NCBI GenBank assembly: GCA_040902425.1
Contig: JBBDXI010000042.1
Coordinates: forward strand, 1-5,077
Source of the DNA: JBBDXI01 sp040902425
Lineage (GTDB): Bacteria > Planctomycetota > Phycisphaerae > Phycisphaerales > UBA1924
DNA: 5,077 nucleotides
Reading direction: 5' to 3'
The translations under genes and the position numbers were made by a program. The notes below the pieces were generated by a model that was not told the origin of the DNA, ran no database searches, and saw only the letters and a list, made by a program, of their open reading frames with translations. Within the stretch, counting starts at the first letter, position 1, and each line of letters opens with the position of its first letter. Shown here piece by piece: positions 1 through 5,077 of this stretch.

Positions 1-211
1 GGGGCGCGCGTTGGTTGCCAGAGGCGAAGCCTCTGGTAGGGGCCTCTTATCTCCTTCCTCTCTCTCTTGTCCTCCGCCCATGAAATGGGCGCGCGAGCCC
101 CCCGCGCCCCCCGCGCTGCGCCCGCCCATTCCATGGGCGGAAGAGAGAGAAAGAAGAAACGGAAGTTGACGCATACCAGAGGCTGCGCCTCTGGCAACCA
201 TCGCGCGCCCC
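1..211. repeat. Long imperfect inverted repeat made of four nested hairpins (MITE/REP-like)
   Basis: Bases 1-38 match the reverse complement of 174-211 at 36 of 38 positions (mismatches at 11 and 27). The arms continue inward with pyrimidine-rich 54-70 facing purine-rich 141-158, and 74-95 facing 118-141. Four short perfect hairpins with 3-nt loops lie inside: CCAGAGGC/GCCTCTGG at 18-36 (loop GAA), CGCCCAT/ATGGGCG at 75-91 (loop GAA), CCGCCCAT/ATGGGCGG at 122-140 (loop TCC) and CCAGAGGC/GCCTCTGG at 176-194 (loop TGC). The element could therefore extrude either as one long hairpin or as four small ones. No transposase or target-site duplication is visible. The left end coincides with the window edge, so the true boundary may lie further left. 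The structure is seen directly; that it is a mobile or REP-like repeat is inference. Confidence 0.8.
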
Positions 212-331
212 TTCAGGGGCGAAGAGGGCCCCGTCAACGCGTGGGCGTGGCTGGCCGATTGAGCCGGTCCCCGGCGCCCTCCCAAGGTGTGGTATCAGCA
301 CGGCAGCCCTTCGCTGCGTGCGCCCCGCTGC
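212..331. other. Intergenic stretch with no recognised gene
   Basis: I see no convincing coding region here. A frame in phase with rpiB stays open back to an ATG at 67, but its translation is low-complexity Arg/Pro/Ala and runs through the inverted repeat, so it is probably not translated. A small hairpin CGCCCC/GGGGCG (206-211/216-221, loop TTCA) sits at the right edge of the inverted repeat. No riboswitch or RNA gene was recognised. Confidence 0.5.
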
Positions 332-360
332 TTTCCCCCTCCCTCCCGCCTCCTTACACT
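332..360 (+). promoter_or_regulatory. Candidate promoter for a leaderless rpiB transcript
   Basis: TACACT at 355-360 fits the TANNNT -10 consensus. It lies 6 nt before the rpiB ATG at 367, so transcription would start at or within a base or two of the start codon. TTTCCC at 332-337 is a weak -35 match (3 of 6) at a 17-nt spacing. The preceding 30 nt are almost all pyrimidines and contain no Shine-Dalgarno sequence. This layout is typical of leaderless genes. The motif is seen in the sequence; its activity is inferred. Confidence 0.45.
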
Positions 361-366
361 TCCCCC

Positions 367-828
367 ATGCGCATCGCCATCAGCGCCGATCACCGCGGCC
401 TCAACGCCTCCCGGCAGCTGGTCGAGAAGCTCAAGCGCGACGGGCACGAGGTGCAGATCGTCGGCGACATCGCCGGCCCCATCGACTACCCCGAGCCGGC
501 CTACCGCGTCGCCCAGGCCGTGGCCGGCGCCAAGGCCGACCTGGGGCTGCTCATCTGCGGCACCGGCGTGGGCATGTCGATCGCGGCCAACAAGGTCAAG
601 GGCGTCCGGGCCGCGGTGGTGCACGACGAGTTCACCGCCCAGATCAGCCGCTCGCACAACAACGCCAACGTGCTGTGCCTCTCGGCGGACCTGCTGGGGC
701 AGAAGCTCATCGAGAAGATCGTCGAGGTCTGGCTCACCACGCCCTTCGAGGGCGGGCGGCACGCGCGCCGGGTGAACAAGATCAAGGCGATCGAGGAGGG
801 GAAGGACCCCTCGGGCGTGGTGGAGTAG
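367..828 (+). CDS. rpiB: Ribose-5-phosphate isomerase B (RpiB/LacA/LacB family)
   Basis: This 153-residue cytoplasmic enzyme should interconvert ribose 5-phosphate and ribulose 5-phosphate in the non-oxidative pentose phosphate pathway. The family is easily recognised: the start MRIAISADHRG (Asp8, His9, Arg10), DYPE at 40-43, the active-site segment ICGTGVGMSIAANK at 63-76 with Cys64 and Thr66, SRSHNNANVL at 94-103 with His97, and EGGRHARRV at 128-136 with phosphate-binding Arg131 and Arg135. Cys64 and His97 correspond to E. coli Cys66 and His99, so it is the cysteine-type enzyme and not the Ser/Glu mycobacterial type. The length matches the usual ~150 residues plus a short tail. ATG 367 was chosen because homology begins exactly there; the open frame upstream is low-complexity. 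There is no Shine-Dalgarno sequence. Related sugar isomerases (LacA/LacB, allose-6-phosphate isomerase) cannot be fully excluded. No pathway neighbours are present. Confidence 0.95.
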   Translation: MRIAISADHRGLNASRQLVEKLKRDGHEVQIVGDIAGPIDYPEPAYRVAQAVAGAKADLGLLICGTGVGMSIAANKVKGVRAAVVHDEFTAQISRSHNNANVLCLSADLLGQKLIEKIVEVWLTTPFEGGRHARRVNKIKAIEEGKDPSGVVE

Positions 829-848
829 CCGCAGGCCGGACCGGCCAC

Positions 849-891
849 GTTGCCTGTGGGGCAACCGTCCCGGCTGCCGGCAGGCGGGACG
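849..891 (+). terminator. Hairpin pair after rpiB, possible rho-independent-like terminator
   Basis: Two hairpins follow the rpiB stop at 826-828. GTTGCC/GGCAAC (849-854/860-865) is the first. The second is CGTCCCG/CGGGACG (866-872/885-891), which encloses the palindrome CTGCCGGCAG at 874-883 after a single G-G mismatch. Together they make a very stable GC-rich structure. No U-tract follows, so this is not a classical intrinsic terminator. It could equally be part of the repeat element that follows. Confidence 0.4.
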
Positions 892-940
892 CCCGCCCCA
901 CGGGCCAGCCGGCAGTCGGGACGCCCGCCCCACGGGCCCC
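877..940. repeat. 32-bp tandem repeat, two copies
   Basis: Bases 877-906 and 909-938 are identical at 29 of 30 positions (only 884 G versus 916 T differs), with a 32-bp period. The unit carries GGGACGCCCGCCCCACGGGCC. The 13-mer CAGGCGGGACGCC of copy one recurs at 2107-2119, so the unit belongs to a family of short GC-rich repeats dispersed in the intergenic DNA of this genome. The two copies are seen directly; the wider family is inferred from this one recurrence. Confidence 0.8.
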
Positions 941-1020
941 TTCACCGACCATTAGCGCCCCCTGCGCCCGCGCTGCGCGCAGCCGCCGGTAGCCTCGGGC
1001 CCGACCCATCAGGTCAGGCA

Positions 1021-1028
1021 AAAGGAGG
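1021..1028 (+). promoter_or_regulatory. Ribosome binding site for the pseudopilin-like gene
   Basis: AAAGGAGG ends 5 nt before the ATG at 1034. This near-perfect anti-16S match fixes the start codon. No convincing -10/-35 pair was found in 941-1020; TAGCCT at 990-995 is a weak candidate only. Confidence 0.85.
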
Positions 1029-1033
1029 CTCGC

Positions 1034-2089
1034 ATGCGGACCCCGACCCGGGCTGCGTTCACGCTCATCGAACTGCTCGTCGTCATCGCCATCATCGCCC
1101 TGCTCATCGGCATCCTGCTCCCGTCGCTGGGCGCGGCCCGCGCCTCGGCCCGGGCCATCAAGTCGGCGGCCAACTGCCGCTCGGTGGTCCAGGGCGTGAC
1201 GATGTACACCATCTCCTCGAAGTTCTTCCCCGCCTCCTACCTCTACCCCACCACCCCCGACGGCGAGGACTGGAGGCTCATCGACCAGGTCGAGAACCCG
1301 CCCTACCCCGGCAACGGCTACATCCACTGGAGCTGGTTCCTCTTCTCCAGCGGCAACGTCTCGGAGGATGCCTTCAAGAACCCCGCCGCCCTCAACGGGG
1401 GCGCCCCCGCCACCAACCCCGGCTCGAACGCCGACCACTGGGAGTCCGGCCAGGTCAACGGCGCCGGCGGCGGCGTCGGCTCGGTCTTCCCGCTGGACCG
1501 CCAGGTCAAGCGGATGGGCTACACCGGCAACGCCGCCATCTTCCCCCGCAACAAGTTCTCCGGCGCCGGCGCCCGCCGCAACATCTTCGTCAACCCCTCC
1601 ACCATCGACGGCAGCATCGGCGGCGGCTCCAAGACCATCCTCATCACCGAGTTCGTCAGCACCGGCAACTGGAACGTCATCGGGGCCGCGGCCGGCGGGG
1701 GGTTCGAGAGCAAGAGCCACCGCTCGATCCAGCCCTTCCTGGGGATCTCCGCGGGCTCGTCGGTGTACGAGGAGCCCACCGTGGGGACCAACCGCTTCTA
1801 CTACCCGACCACCTCGGCGATTCTGGCCCCCAAGGACATCCCGCCCTACATGATGGAGACGCCGGTGATCTCCACGCTCAACGCCGCGGGCCGCTCCCAC
1901 CCCGGGCGGGGCAGCAAGGAGGGCGGCACCGCCAACTTCGCCTTCGTGGATGGGCACGTCGAGCAGATGACCGTGAAGGACACCATCCGCAAGCGGCTCT
2001 GGGGCGAGCGGTTCTACAGCATCAGCGGCGACAACAAGATCAAGAAGGGCTGGGGCGCCAACGGGGGGATGAACCCCGACGCGCCGTGA
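1034..2089 (+). CDS. Type IV pilin/pseudopilin-like protein with N-methylation motif and H-Xn-DG C-terminal motif
   Basis: This 351-residue protein belongs to the large planctomycete family of prepilin-type proteins. A short basic leader (MRTPTRAA) is followed by FTLIELLVVIAIIALLIG at 9-26 and LLPSLGAAR at 28-36. A prepilin peptidase should cut before Phe9, leaving Glu13 as the conserved Glu at mature position 5, with residues 9-32 as the helical membrane and assembly segment. Residue -1 is Ala8 instead of the usual Gly. Near the C-terminus His289 is followed by FAFVDGHVEQM (Asp306-Gly307), like the H-X9-DG processing-associated motif of this family but with 16 intervening residues. The middle is a Gly/Pro/Asn-rich globular region typical of these proteins, without a recognised enzymatic domain. 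Members are thought to be exported and membrane-attached, but their exact role (pseudopilus, surface fibre or other) is unknown. No other pilus or type II secretion gene is in the window, so it appears to be an orphan member. Confidence 0.88.
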   Translation: MRTPTRAAFTLIELLVVIAIIALLIGILLPSLGAARASARAIKSAANCRSVVQGVTMYTISSKFFPASYLYPTTPDGEDWRLIDQVENPPYPGNGYIHWSWFLFSSGNVSEDAFKNPAALNGGAPATNPGSNADHWESGQVNGAGGGVGSVFPLDRQVKRMGYTGNAAIFPRNKFSGAGARRNIFVNPSTIDGSIGGGSKTILITEFVSTGNWNVIGAAAGGGFESKSHRSIQPFLGISAGSSVYEEPTVGTNRFYYPTTSAILAPKDIPPYMMETPVISTLNAAGRSHPGRGSKEGGTANFAFVDGHVEQMTVKDTIRKRLWGERFYSISGDNKIKKGWGANGGMNPDAP

Positions 2090-2104
2090 CGTGAGCGGGA
2101 GGAC

Positions 2105-2123
2105 CACAGGCGGGACGCCTGTG
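2105..2123. repeat. Short palindromic repeat with GGA loop
   Basis: The perfect 8-bp hairpin CACAGGCG/CGCCTGTG (2105-2112/2116-2123, loop GGA) lies 15 nt after the pseudopilin-like gene's stop. It shares the 13-mer CAGGCGGGACGCC with 881-893 in the previous spacer, so it is another member of the same dispersed repeat family. It might also act in 3'-end formation. Confidence 0.65.
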
Positions 2124-2156
2124 CCACTGGAAGAGAGGGATCAGACGGGCTGTAAC

Positions 2157-2177
2157 CGGCCCTCGGAGGGAGGGCCG
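2157..2177 (+). terminator. Candidate transcription terminator hairpin
   Basis: The 8-bp GC-rich stem CGGCCCTC/GAGGGCCG (2157-2164/2170-2177, loop GGAGG) lies 67 nt past the stop codon of the pseudopilin-like gene. There is no downstream U-tract. Termination is inferred only from position and stability. Confidence 0.35.
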
Positions 2178-2185
2178 TGCGTCTC

Positions 2186-2222
2186 GGGCGGGGGGGGGGG
2201 GGTGCCCCCCCCCCCCCCCCGG
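2186..2222. repeat. G13-TG-C16 homopolymer palindrome
   Basis: A run of 13 G (2190-2202), then TG, then 16 C (2205-2220) forms a homopolymeric palindrome able to make a stem of up to 13 G-C pairs, or a G-quadruplex on one strand and an i-motif on the other. It lies about 100 nt upstream of the next gene. Homopolymers of this length are prone both to slippage in the cell and to sequencing or assembly error, so the run lengths should be treated as approximate. Confidence 0.75.
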
Positions 2223-2260
2223 CCCTTCAAGGACGGGTTGTGACGGAGCACCACAAGGGG

Positions 2261-2278
2261 CCGCGGGGCTGCCCGCGG
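2261..2278. repeat. Small GC hairpin upstream of the dockerin gene
   Basis: The 7-bp stem CCGCGGG/CCCGCGG (2261-2267/2272-2278, loop GCTG) lies 41 nt before the ATG at 2320. It could be a 5'-leader structure or a chance palindrome in GC-rich DNA. Confidence 0.4.
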
Positions 2279-2307
2279 TCATGGTCCGGACTTACCACAC
2301 CGAACTC

Positions 2308-2313
2308 AGGAGG
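2308..2313 (+). promoter_or_regulatory. Ribosome binding site that sets the start of the dockerin protein at 2320
   Basis: AGGAGG lies 6 nt before ATG 2320. It selects this codon over the in-frame ATG at 2281, which has no Shine-Dalgarno sequence and would place 13 extra residues ahead of an otherwise ordinary signal peptide. Confidence 0.85.
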
Positions 2314-2319
2314 TCAGCG

Positions 2320-4956
2320 ATGAACTGGACACGGTTTCGGAGCACGTTTCGCAACATGGCCCTCGTGGCCGCCGCCGGGTGCGCCGCCAGCGCGCACGCC
2401 CAGCCGACGGTCGTCAATCTGTCGGGGGCCACGCTGCTGGAGAACTTCCTCAACAAGCCCGCGGCCACGAACGACTACCTGGATTGCGACGCCGACGGCA
2501 TCTCGGGCCAGGCGGGGACGGGGATCGACAACCTCAGCCCGACGCCGGGGACCGGCTTCACCGTCAACGACCACTGGGTGATGACCTACCGCGTCGCCGG
2601 CTCGGTGGCGGGGTACCAGGAGCTGGTGAACTACGGGCAGGTCGCCGGCAACTGCGCCAGCCCCACCGCGTGGCCGGGCCTGTTCGTCACCGGCTCCGCG
2701 GGGCTGGTCAGCCCGCCGAGCGTCGTCTTCGGCAACCAGACGACCGGGCCGATCCAGCTCAGCGGGGCCTCGAAGCAGTATTACAACGGCGTGCTCCTCT
2801 ACGACACGACCGTCGTCCCCAACAACTTTCACCCCACGCTCTACACGGAGCAGAACCCCGCCGGCCTGCCGGTGGGCGCGAGCCTGACCACACTCCGTGC
2901 GGTCATCGGCGCCCCGGCCGCGGGCGGGTACCGGGTGGACATGGCCCCGGTCGATGTCCCGAGCACCTGGGCGGTCCGCGCCGCCCCCGGGACGGCGGGC
3001 CCCGCCGCCACCCCCGGCGAGGCCGGGTACGGGCGCAACCCGCGCCTCTCCGTCAACACGCAGGGGACCGGAGCCGGCGCGGGCTTCGACTACCTCCTGG
3101 CCGATCTGGGCATCCGCAACCTGAACTTCGCCGCGCCCGACTGCAACACCATCTTCGACACCAGCCTCTTCTTCGCCCCCATCGCGCTGGTCGCCAGCCA
3201 CGGCACGGGGGTCGAGCAGATGGACCAGAGCGAGGTCCGCTTCTTCTTCGCCACGGGCCGGCGGCTGAACGGCGAGAACCTCATCGCCATCACCCGCGAG
3301 ATCGGCTCGGGCACCCGCAACGGCTTCAACAACACGACGGGGTGCGACCCCTCGTGGGGCGTCGGCGACAACGTGGGCGGGCAGCCCGGCGGCCTGGGGA
3401 CCACCGGCACCACCAACATCCTCGGCGACCAGTACGCCCCCGCCAACAAGATCGGCAACGGCGACGTCGAGACCACCGTCCGCAACACCCGCCTGGGCGT
3501 CGGCTACGCCGGCGCCGAGCGCTTCAGCAACGCCCGCGCCGCCCAGTACGAGCTGGTGGCCGTCCGCTGCGACCTCGCCGGCGGCACCGCCTACACCCGC
3601 CCCACCCTGAACGCCCTGCTCAACAACATCCCCGGGACGCACCCCGGCCTCTACTCGATCGGCGGCCCCTCGATCTTCGCCAGCATCGGCGACCCGCGCA
3701 ACCAGGCCATGATCGGCGGCGAGCCCGGCAACACCAACCCGCGGATGGCCAACGCCCAGGGCGCGGCCTTCATCAACAACGTCTCCCGCTCCATCGACGC
3801 CTTCGTCGCCGTCCCCGCCAACGTGAACAACCAGGGCATGCCCGGCGAGCTGGCCGCCACGCTCTTCATCCCCTCCACCGCACGGCCCTACCGGAACTCC
3901 TTCACCGACCCGGCGGTGCTCGAGCCCAACCCGGCGTACAACGCTTCCCTCGCCGCGGCCCTGCCGCAGTACAGCGTGCTGGATGACCCGCCGATCAACG
4001 CCGCCTACGGCAGCGTCTCGCTCAACGGGCAGACCCCCTTCCGCCGCAACGGCGCGGGGATCACCTACACCGACGGCGTGCTCAACGGCTCGCAGTACCT
4101 CAAGCAGGACGGGACGACCATCGGCTACAACGTCCCCCTGCCCGCCCGGAGCCGCATCGCCGGCGATTTCAACGGCGACGGCCTGCGGAACCTCAGCGAC
4201 GCGACGGACATGCTCCGCGCGTACCGGCAGCGCAACGGCGGCCCGACCTGGACCGCGCCCGCCGGCACGGGCACGATCGCGGGCAACCCCGGCGGCGACG
4301 CCATCATCGAGGTCCTGGGCGACTTCAACGGCGACGGCAACTTCAACGCCGCCGACATCCGCTACTGGGCCGACGGCCTCGCCATCGACCCGGCGACCGG
4401 GAAGCTCGACCGCAAGAAGGGCTTCAAGGCCGTCGACGACGCCTGGCAGGCCCTCACCGGGAGCGGCAACTTCTTCGGCACGACGATCGCCGGCGGGAGG
4501 CCGTACGCCAGCGGCGACTCGGCGGCGGATGTGGCCGGCGCACCCGGCATCGCCCGCGGCTGGTCCCCCGTCGGAACCGACGGCGTGATCGACCAGCAGG
4601 ACCGGGATTACATCGCCGCCCAGTTCATCGGCAACCCCTTCATCACCGACGGCCAGGCCACCTGGGCCGCCCTCGCCGAGGCGGTCGGCTTCGACCTCTC
4701 GGCGGATGTCACCGGCGACCTGGTGGTGAACCAGGCCGACCTCGACGCCGTGGACGCCATCCTCGGCGCGTGCTACGCCAACTGCGACAGCAGCACCACG
4801 CCGCCGGTCCTGAACGTCGCCGACTTCGGGTGCTTCCTGACCCGCTACGCCGCCGCCGAGCCCTACGCCAACTGCGACGCGAGCACGACGCCGCCCATCC
4901 TCAACGTCGCCGACTTCGGCTGCTTCCTGACGAAGTACGCCGCCGGCTGCCCGTGA
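2320..4956 (+). CDS. Secreted PstS-like binding-fold protein with C-terminal dockerin-type and GC-type repeats
   Basis: This is an 878-residue exported protein. Residues 1-27 form a signal peptide (Arg5/7/11, hydrophobic 13-25, AHA then Gln28). AAAGC at 17-21 is only a weak lipobox. Residues ~29-550 resemble a diverged PstS/PBP-like domain: LSGATLL near the mature N-terminus, VDMAPVDVPSTW at 206-217, APIALV near 286-291, ITREIGSGTRNGF at 324-336 (Ser330-Gly331-Thr332 as the phosphate-contacting motif) and LGVGYAG at 392-398, in the order expected for PstS. A DxDxDG loop (55-60) lies near the N-terminus. The C-terminal part has dockerin/EF-hand-type loops at 616-627 (DFNGDGLRNLSD), 668-679 (DFNGDGNFNAAD), a degenerate one at 750-761, and one at 796-807 (DVTGDLVVNQAD). 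Two 30-residue cysteine repeats (819-848, 849-878) follow and end in Gly-Cys-Pro. In planctomycetes such tails are called GC-type dockerins and are presumed to anchor proteins to the cell surface. No Pst permease genes adjoin, so a transport role is unproven. The repeats and secretion are well supported; the PBP assignment rests on motif order only. Confidence 0.85.
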   Translation: MNWTRFRSTFRNMALVAAAGCAASAHAQPTVVNLSGATLLENFLNKPAATNDYLDCDADGISGQAGTGIDNLSPTPGTGFTVNDHWVMTYRVAGSVAGYQELVNYGQVAGNCASPTAWPGLFVTGSAGLVSPPSVVFGNQTTGPIQLSGASKQYYNGVLLYDTTVVPNNFHPTLYTEQNPAGLPVGASLTTLRAVIGAPAAGGYRVDMAPVDVPSTWAVRAAPGTAGPAATPGEAGYGRNPRLSVNTQGTGAGAGFDYLLADLGIRNLNFAAPDCNTIFDTSLFFAPIALVASHGTGVEQMDQSEVRFFFATGRRLNGENLIAITREIGSGTRNGFNNTTGCDPSWGVGDNVGGQPGGLGTTGTTNILGDQYAPANKIGNGDVETTVRNTRLGVGYAGAERFSNARAAQYELVAVRCDLAGGTAYTRPTLNALLNNIPGTHPGLYSIGGPSIFASIGDPRNQAMIGGEPGNTNPRMANAQGAAFINNVSRSIDAFVAVPANVNNQGMPGELAATLFIPSTARPYRNSFTDPAVLEPNPAYNASLAAALPQYSVLDDPPINAAYGSVSLNGQTPFRRNGAGITYTDGVLNGSQYLKQDGTTIGYNVPLPARSRIAGDFNGDGLRNLSDATDMLRAYRQRNGGPTWTAPAGTGTIAGNPGGDAIIEVLGDFNGDGNFNAADIRYWADGLAIDPATGKLDRKKGFKAVDDAWQALTGSGNFFGTTIAGGRPYASGDSAADVAGAPGIARGWSPVGTDGVIDQQDRDYIAAQFIGNPFITDGQATWAALAEAVGFDLSADVTGDLVVNQADLDAVDAILGACYANCDSSTTPPVLNVADFGCFLTRYAAAEPYANCDASTTPPILNVADFGCFLTKYAAGCP
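4774..4953 (+). repeat. 90-bp tandem duplication encoding the two C-terminal cysteine repeats
   Basis: Bases 4774-4863 and 4864-4953 match at 73 of 90 positions. The encoded units are identical at 25 of 30 residues, sharing YANCD, STTPP, LNVADFGCFLT and YAA. Several of the differences are silent or conservative, so the protein sequence is under selection and the duplication is not very recent. The last copy ends in Gly-Cys-Pro, whereas the first has Ala-Glu-Pro at that point. The stop follows directly. Confidence 0.92.
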
Positions 4957-5077
4957 GCCCGTGAGCCCCTGAACCGCTGCGCCCCTGAGGCGCCGCGTCA
5001 ACCGCCCGCTCTCCGCCGGGCGCCCGTGAGTCCGCCGGGCGCCCACTGTCTCCCACCCGCGGCCCCGGGGCCCCCCC
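4957..5077. other. GC-rich 3' flank with no recognised gene
   Basis: There is no plausible coding region in these 121 nt. Features seen are a weak stem GCGCC/GGCGC (4979-4983/4989-4993), a 14-bp direct repeat TCCGCCGGGCGCCC at 5012-5025 and 5031-5044, the palindrome GGCCCCGGGGCC at 5061-5072, and a C-run reaching the window end. Confidence 0.5.
5018..5044 (+). terminator. Candidate terminator hairpin after the dockerin gene
   Basis: The self-complementary octamer GGGCGCCC occurs at 5018-5025 and 5037-5044. The two copies can pair as an 8-bp stem around an 11-nt loop, about 60 nt after the stop codon. No U-tract follows (only TGTCTCCC), so termination is inferred from position alone. Confidence 0.35.

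Noticed and set aside
166..194. TTGACG at 166-171 as a -35 element
   Set aside because: At 16-18 nt downstream there is only the CCAGAGGC hairpin and no -10-like sequence.
67..366. In-frame N-terminal extension of RpiB beginning at ATG 67
   Set aside because: RpiB homology starts exactly at ATG 367. The extension is low-complexity Arg/Pro/Ala and translates the inverted repeat.
877..940. CRISPR-like array
   Set aside because: Only two units, with 2-nt gaps between the matching 30-mers; there are no unique spacers and no cas genes.
782..2107. 441-codon open frame on the minus strand opposite the pseudopilin-like gene
   Set aside because: It is low-complexity, has no recognised motif, and mirrors a clearly real gene.
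2281..2319. Earlier ATG (2281) for the dockerin protein
   Set aside because: It has no Shine-Dalgarno sequence. ATG 2320 has AGGAGG at 6-nt spacing and begins a good signal peptide.
2320..2394. Lipoprotein signal (AAAGC, Cys21)
   Set aside because: Position -3 is Ala instead of Leu/Val/Ile, and a good signal peptidase I site (AHA before Gln28) follows. It is possible but less likely.
2379..3986. 535-codon open frame in another + frame within the dockerin gene
   Set aside because: It is Arg/Pro/Gln-rich shadow translation without domain features and lies wholly inside the real gene.
2314..5046. 910-codon open frame on the minus strand opposite the dockerin gene
   Set aside because: It is a by-product of high G+C codon bias: Gly/Ala/Val/Arg-rich with no domain, while the opposite strand has a signal peptide, PBP motifs and dockerin loops.

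Overview
The window is very G+C-rich. It looks like chromosomal DNA from a planctomycete, most likely of the Phycisphaerae. That assignment is inferred from two protein signatures. One is a pseudopilin-like protein whose N-terminus contains FTLIELLVVIAIIALLIG followed by LLPSLGAAR. The other is a secreted protein ending in tandem cysteine-containing dockerin-like repeats that finish in Gly-Cys-Pro. The short palindromic repeats in the spacers also fit. I see no rRNA, tRNA, CRISPR array, transposase or phage gene.

Layout: (1) 1-211 is a long imperfect inverted repeat built from four small hairpins. It is followed by about 140 nt without a recognisable gene. (2) 367-828 is rpiB, encoding ribose-5-phosphate isomerase B. 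It has no Shine-Dalgarno sequence, and a TANNNT-type -10 element sits just before the ATG, which suggests a leaderless transcript. (3) 829-1033 is a spacer with strong hairpins and a 32-bp tandem repeat. (4) 1034-2089 is a secreted, type IV pilin-like protein with an H-Xn-DG C-terminal motif and a perfect AAAGGAGG ribosome-binding site. (5) 2090-2319 is a spacer with three hairpins and a G13-TG-C16 homopolymer palindrome. (6) 2320-4956 is an 878-residue secreted protein. It joins a diverged PstS-like periplasmic-binding-protein fold to dockerin-type calcium loops and two C-terminal cysteine repeats. (7) 4957-5077 is a short GC-rich tail with a candidate terminator hairpin.

All three genes lie on the + strand, but spacers of about 200-230 nt full of hairpins separate them and they share no pathway. 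They are probably separate transcription units. The first is a cytoplasmic sugar-phosphate enzyme; the other two are cell-envelope or exported proteins. No established defence or mobile system is visible. The most distinctive items are the PBP/dockerin fusion with its GC-terminal repeats, the 211-nt nested palindrome, and the contrast between leaderless rpiB and its strongly Shine-Dalgarno-led neighbours.
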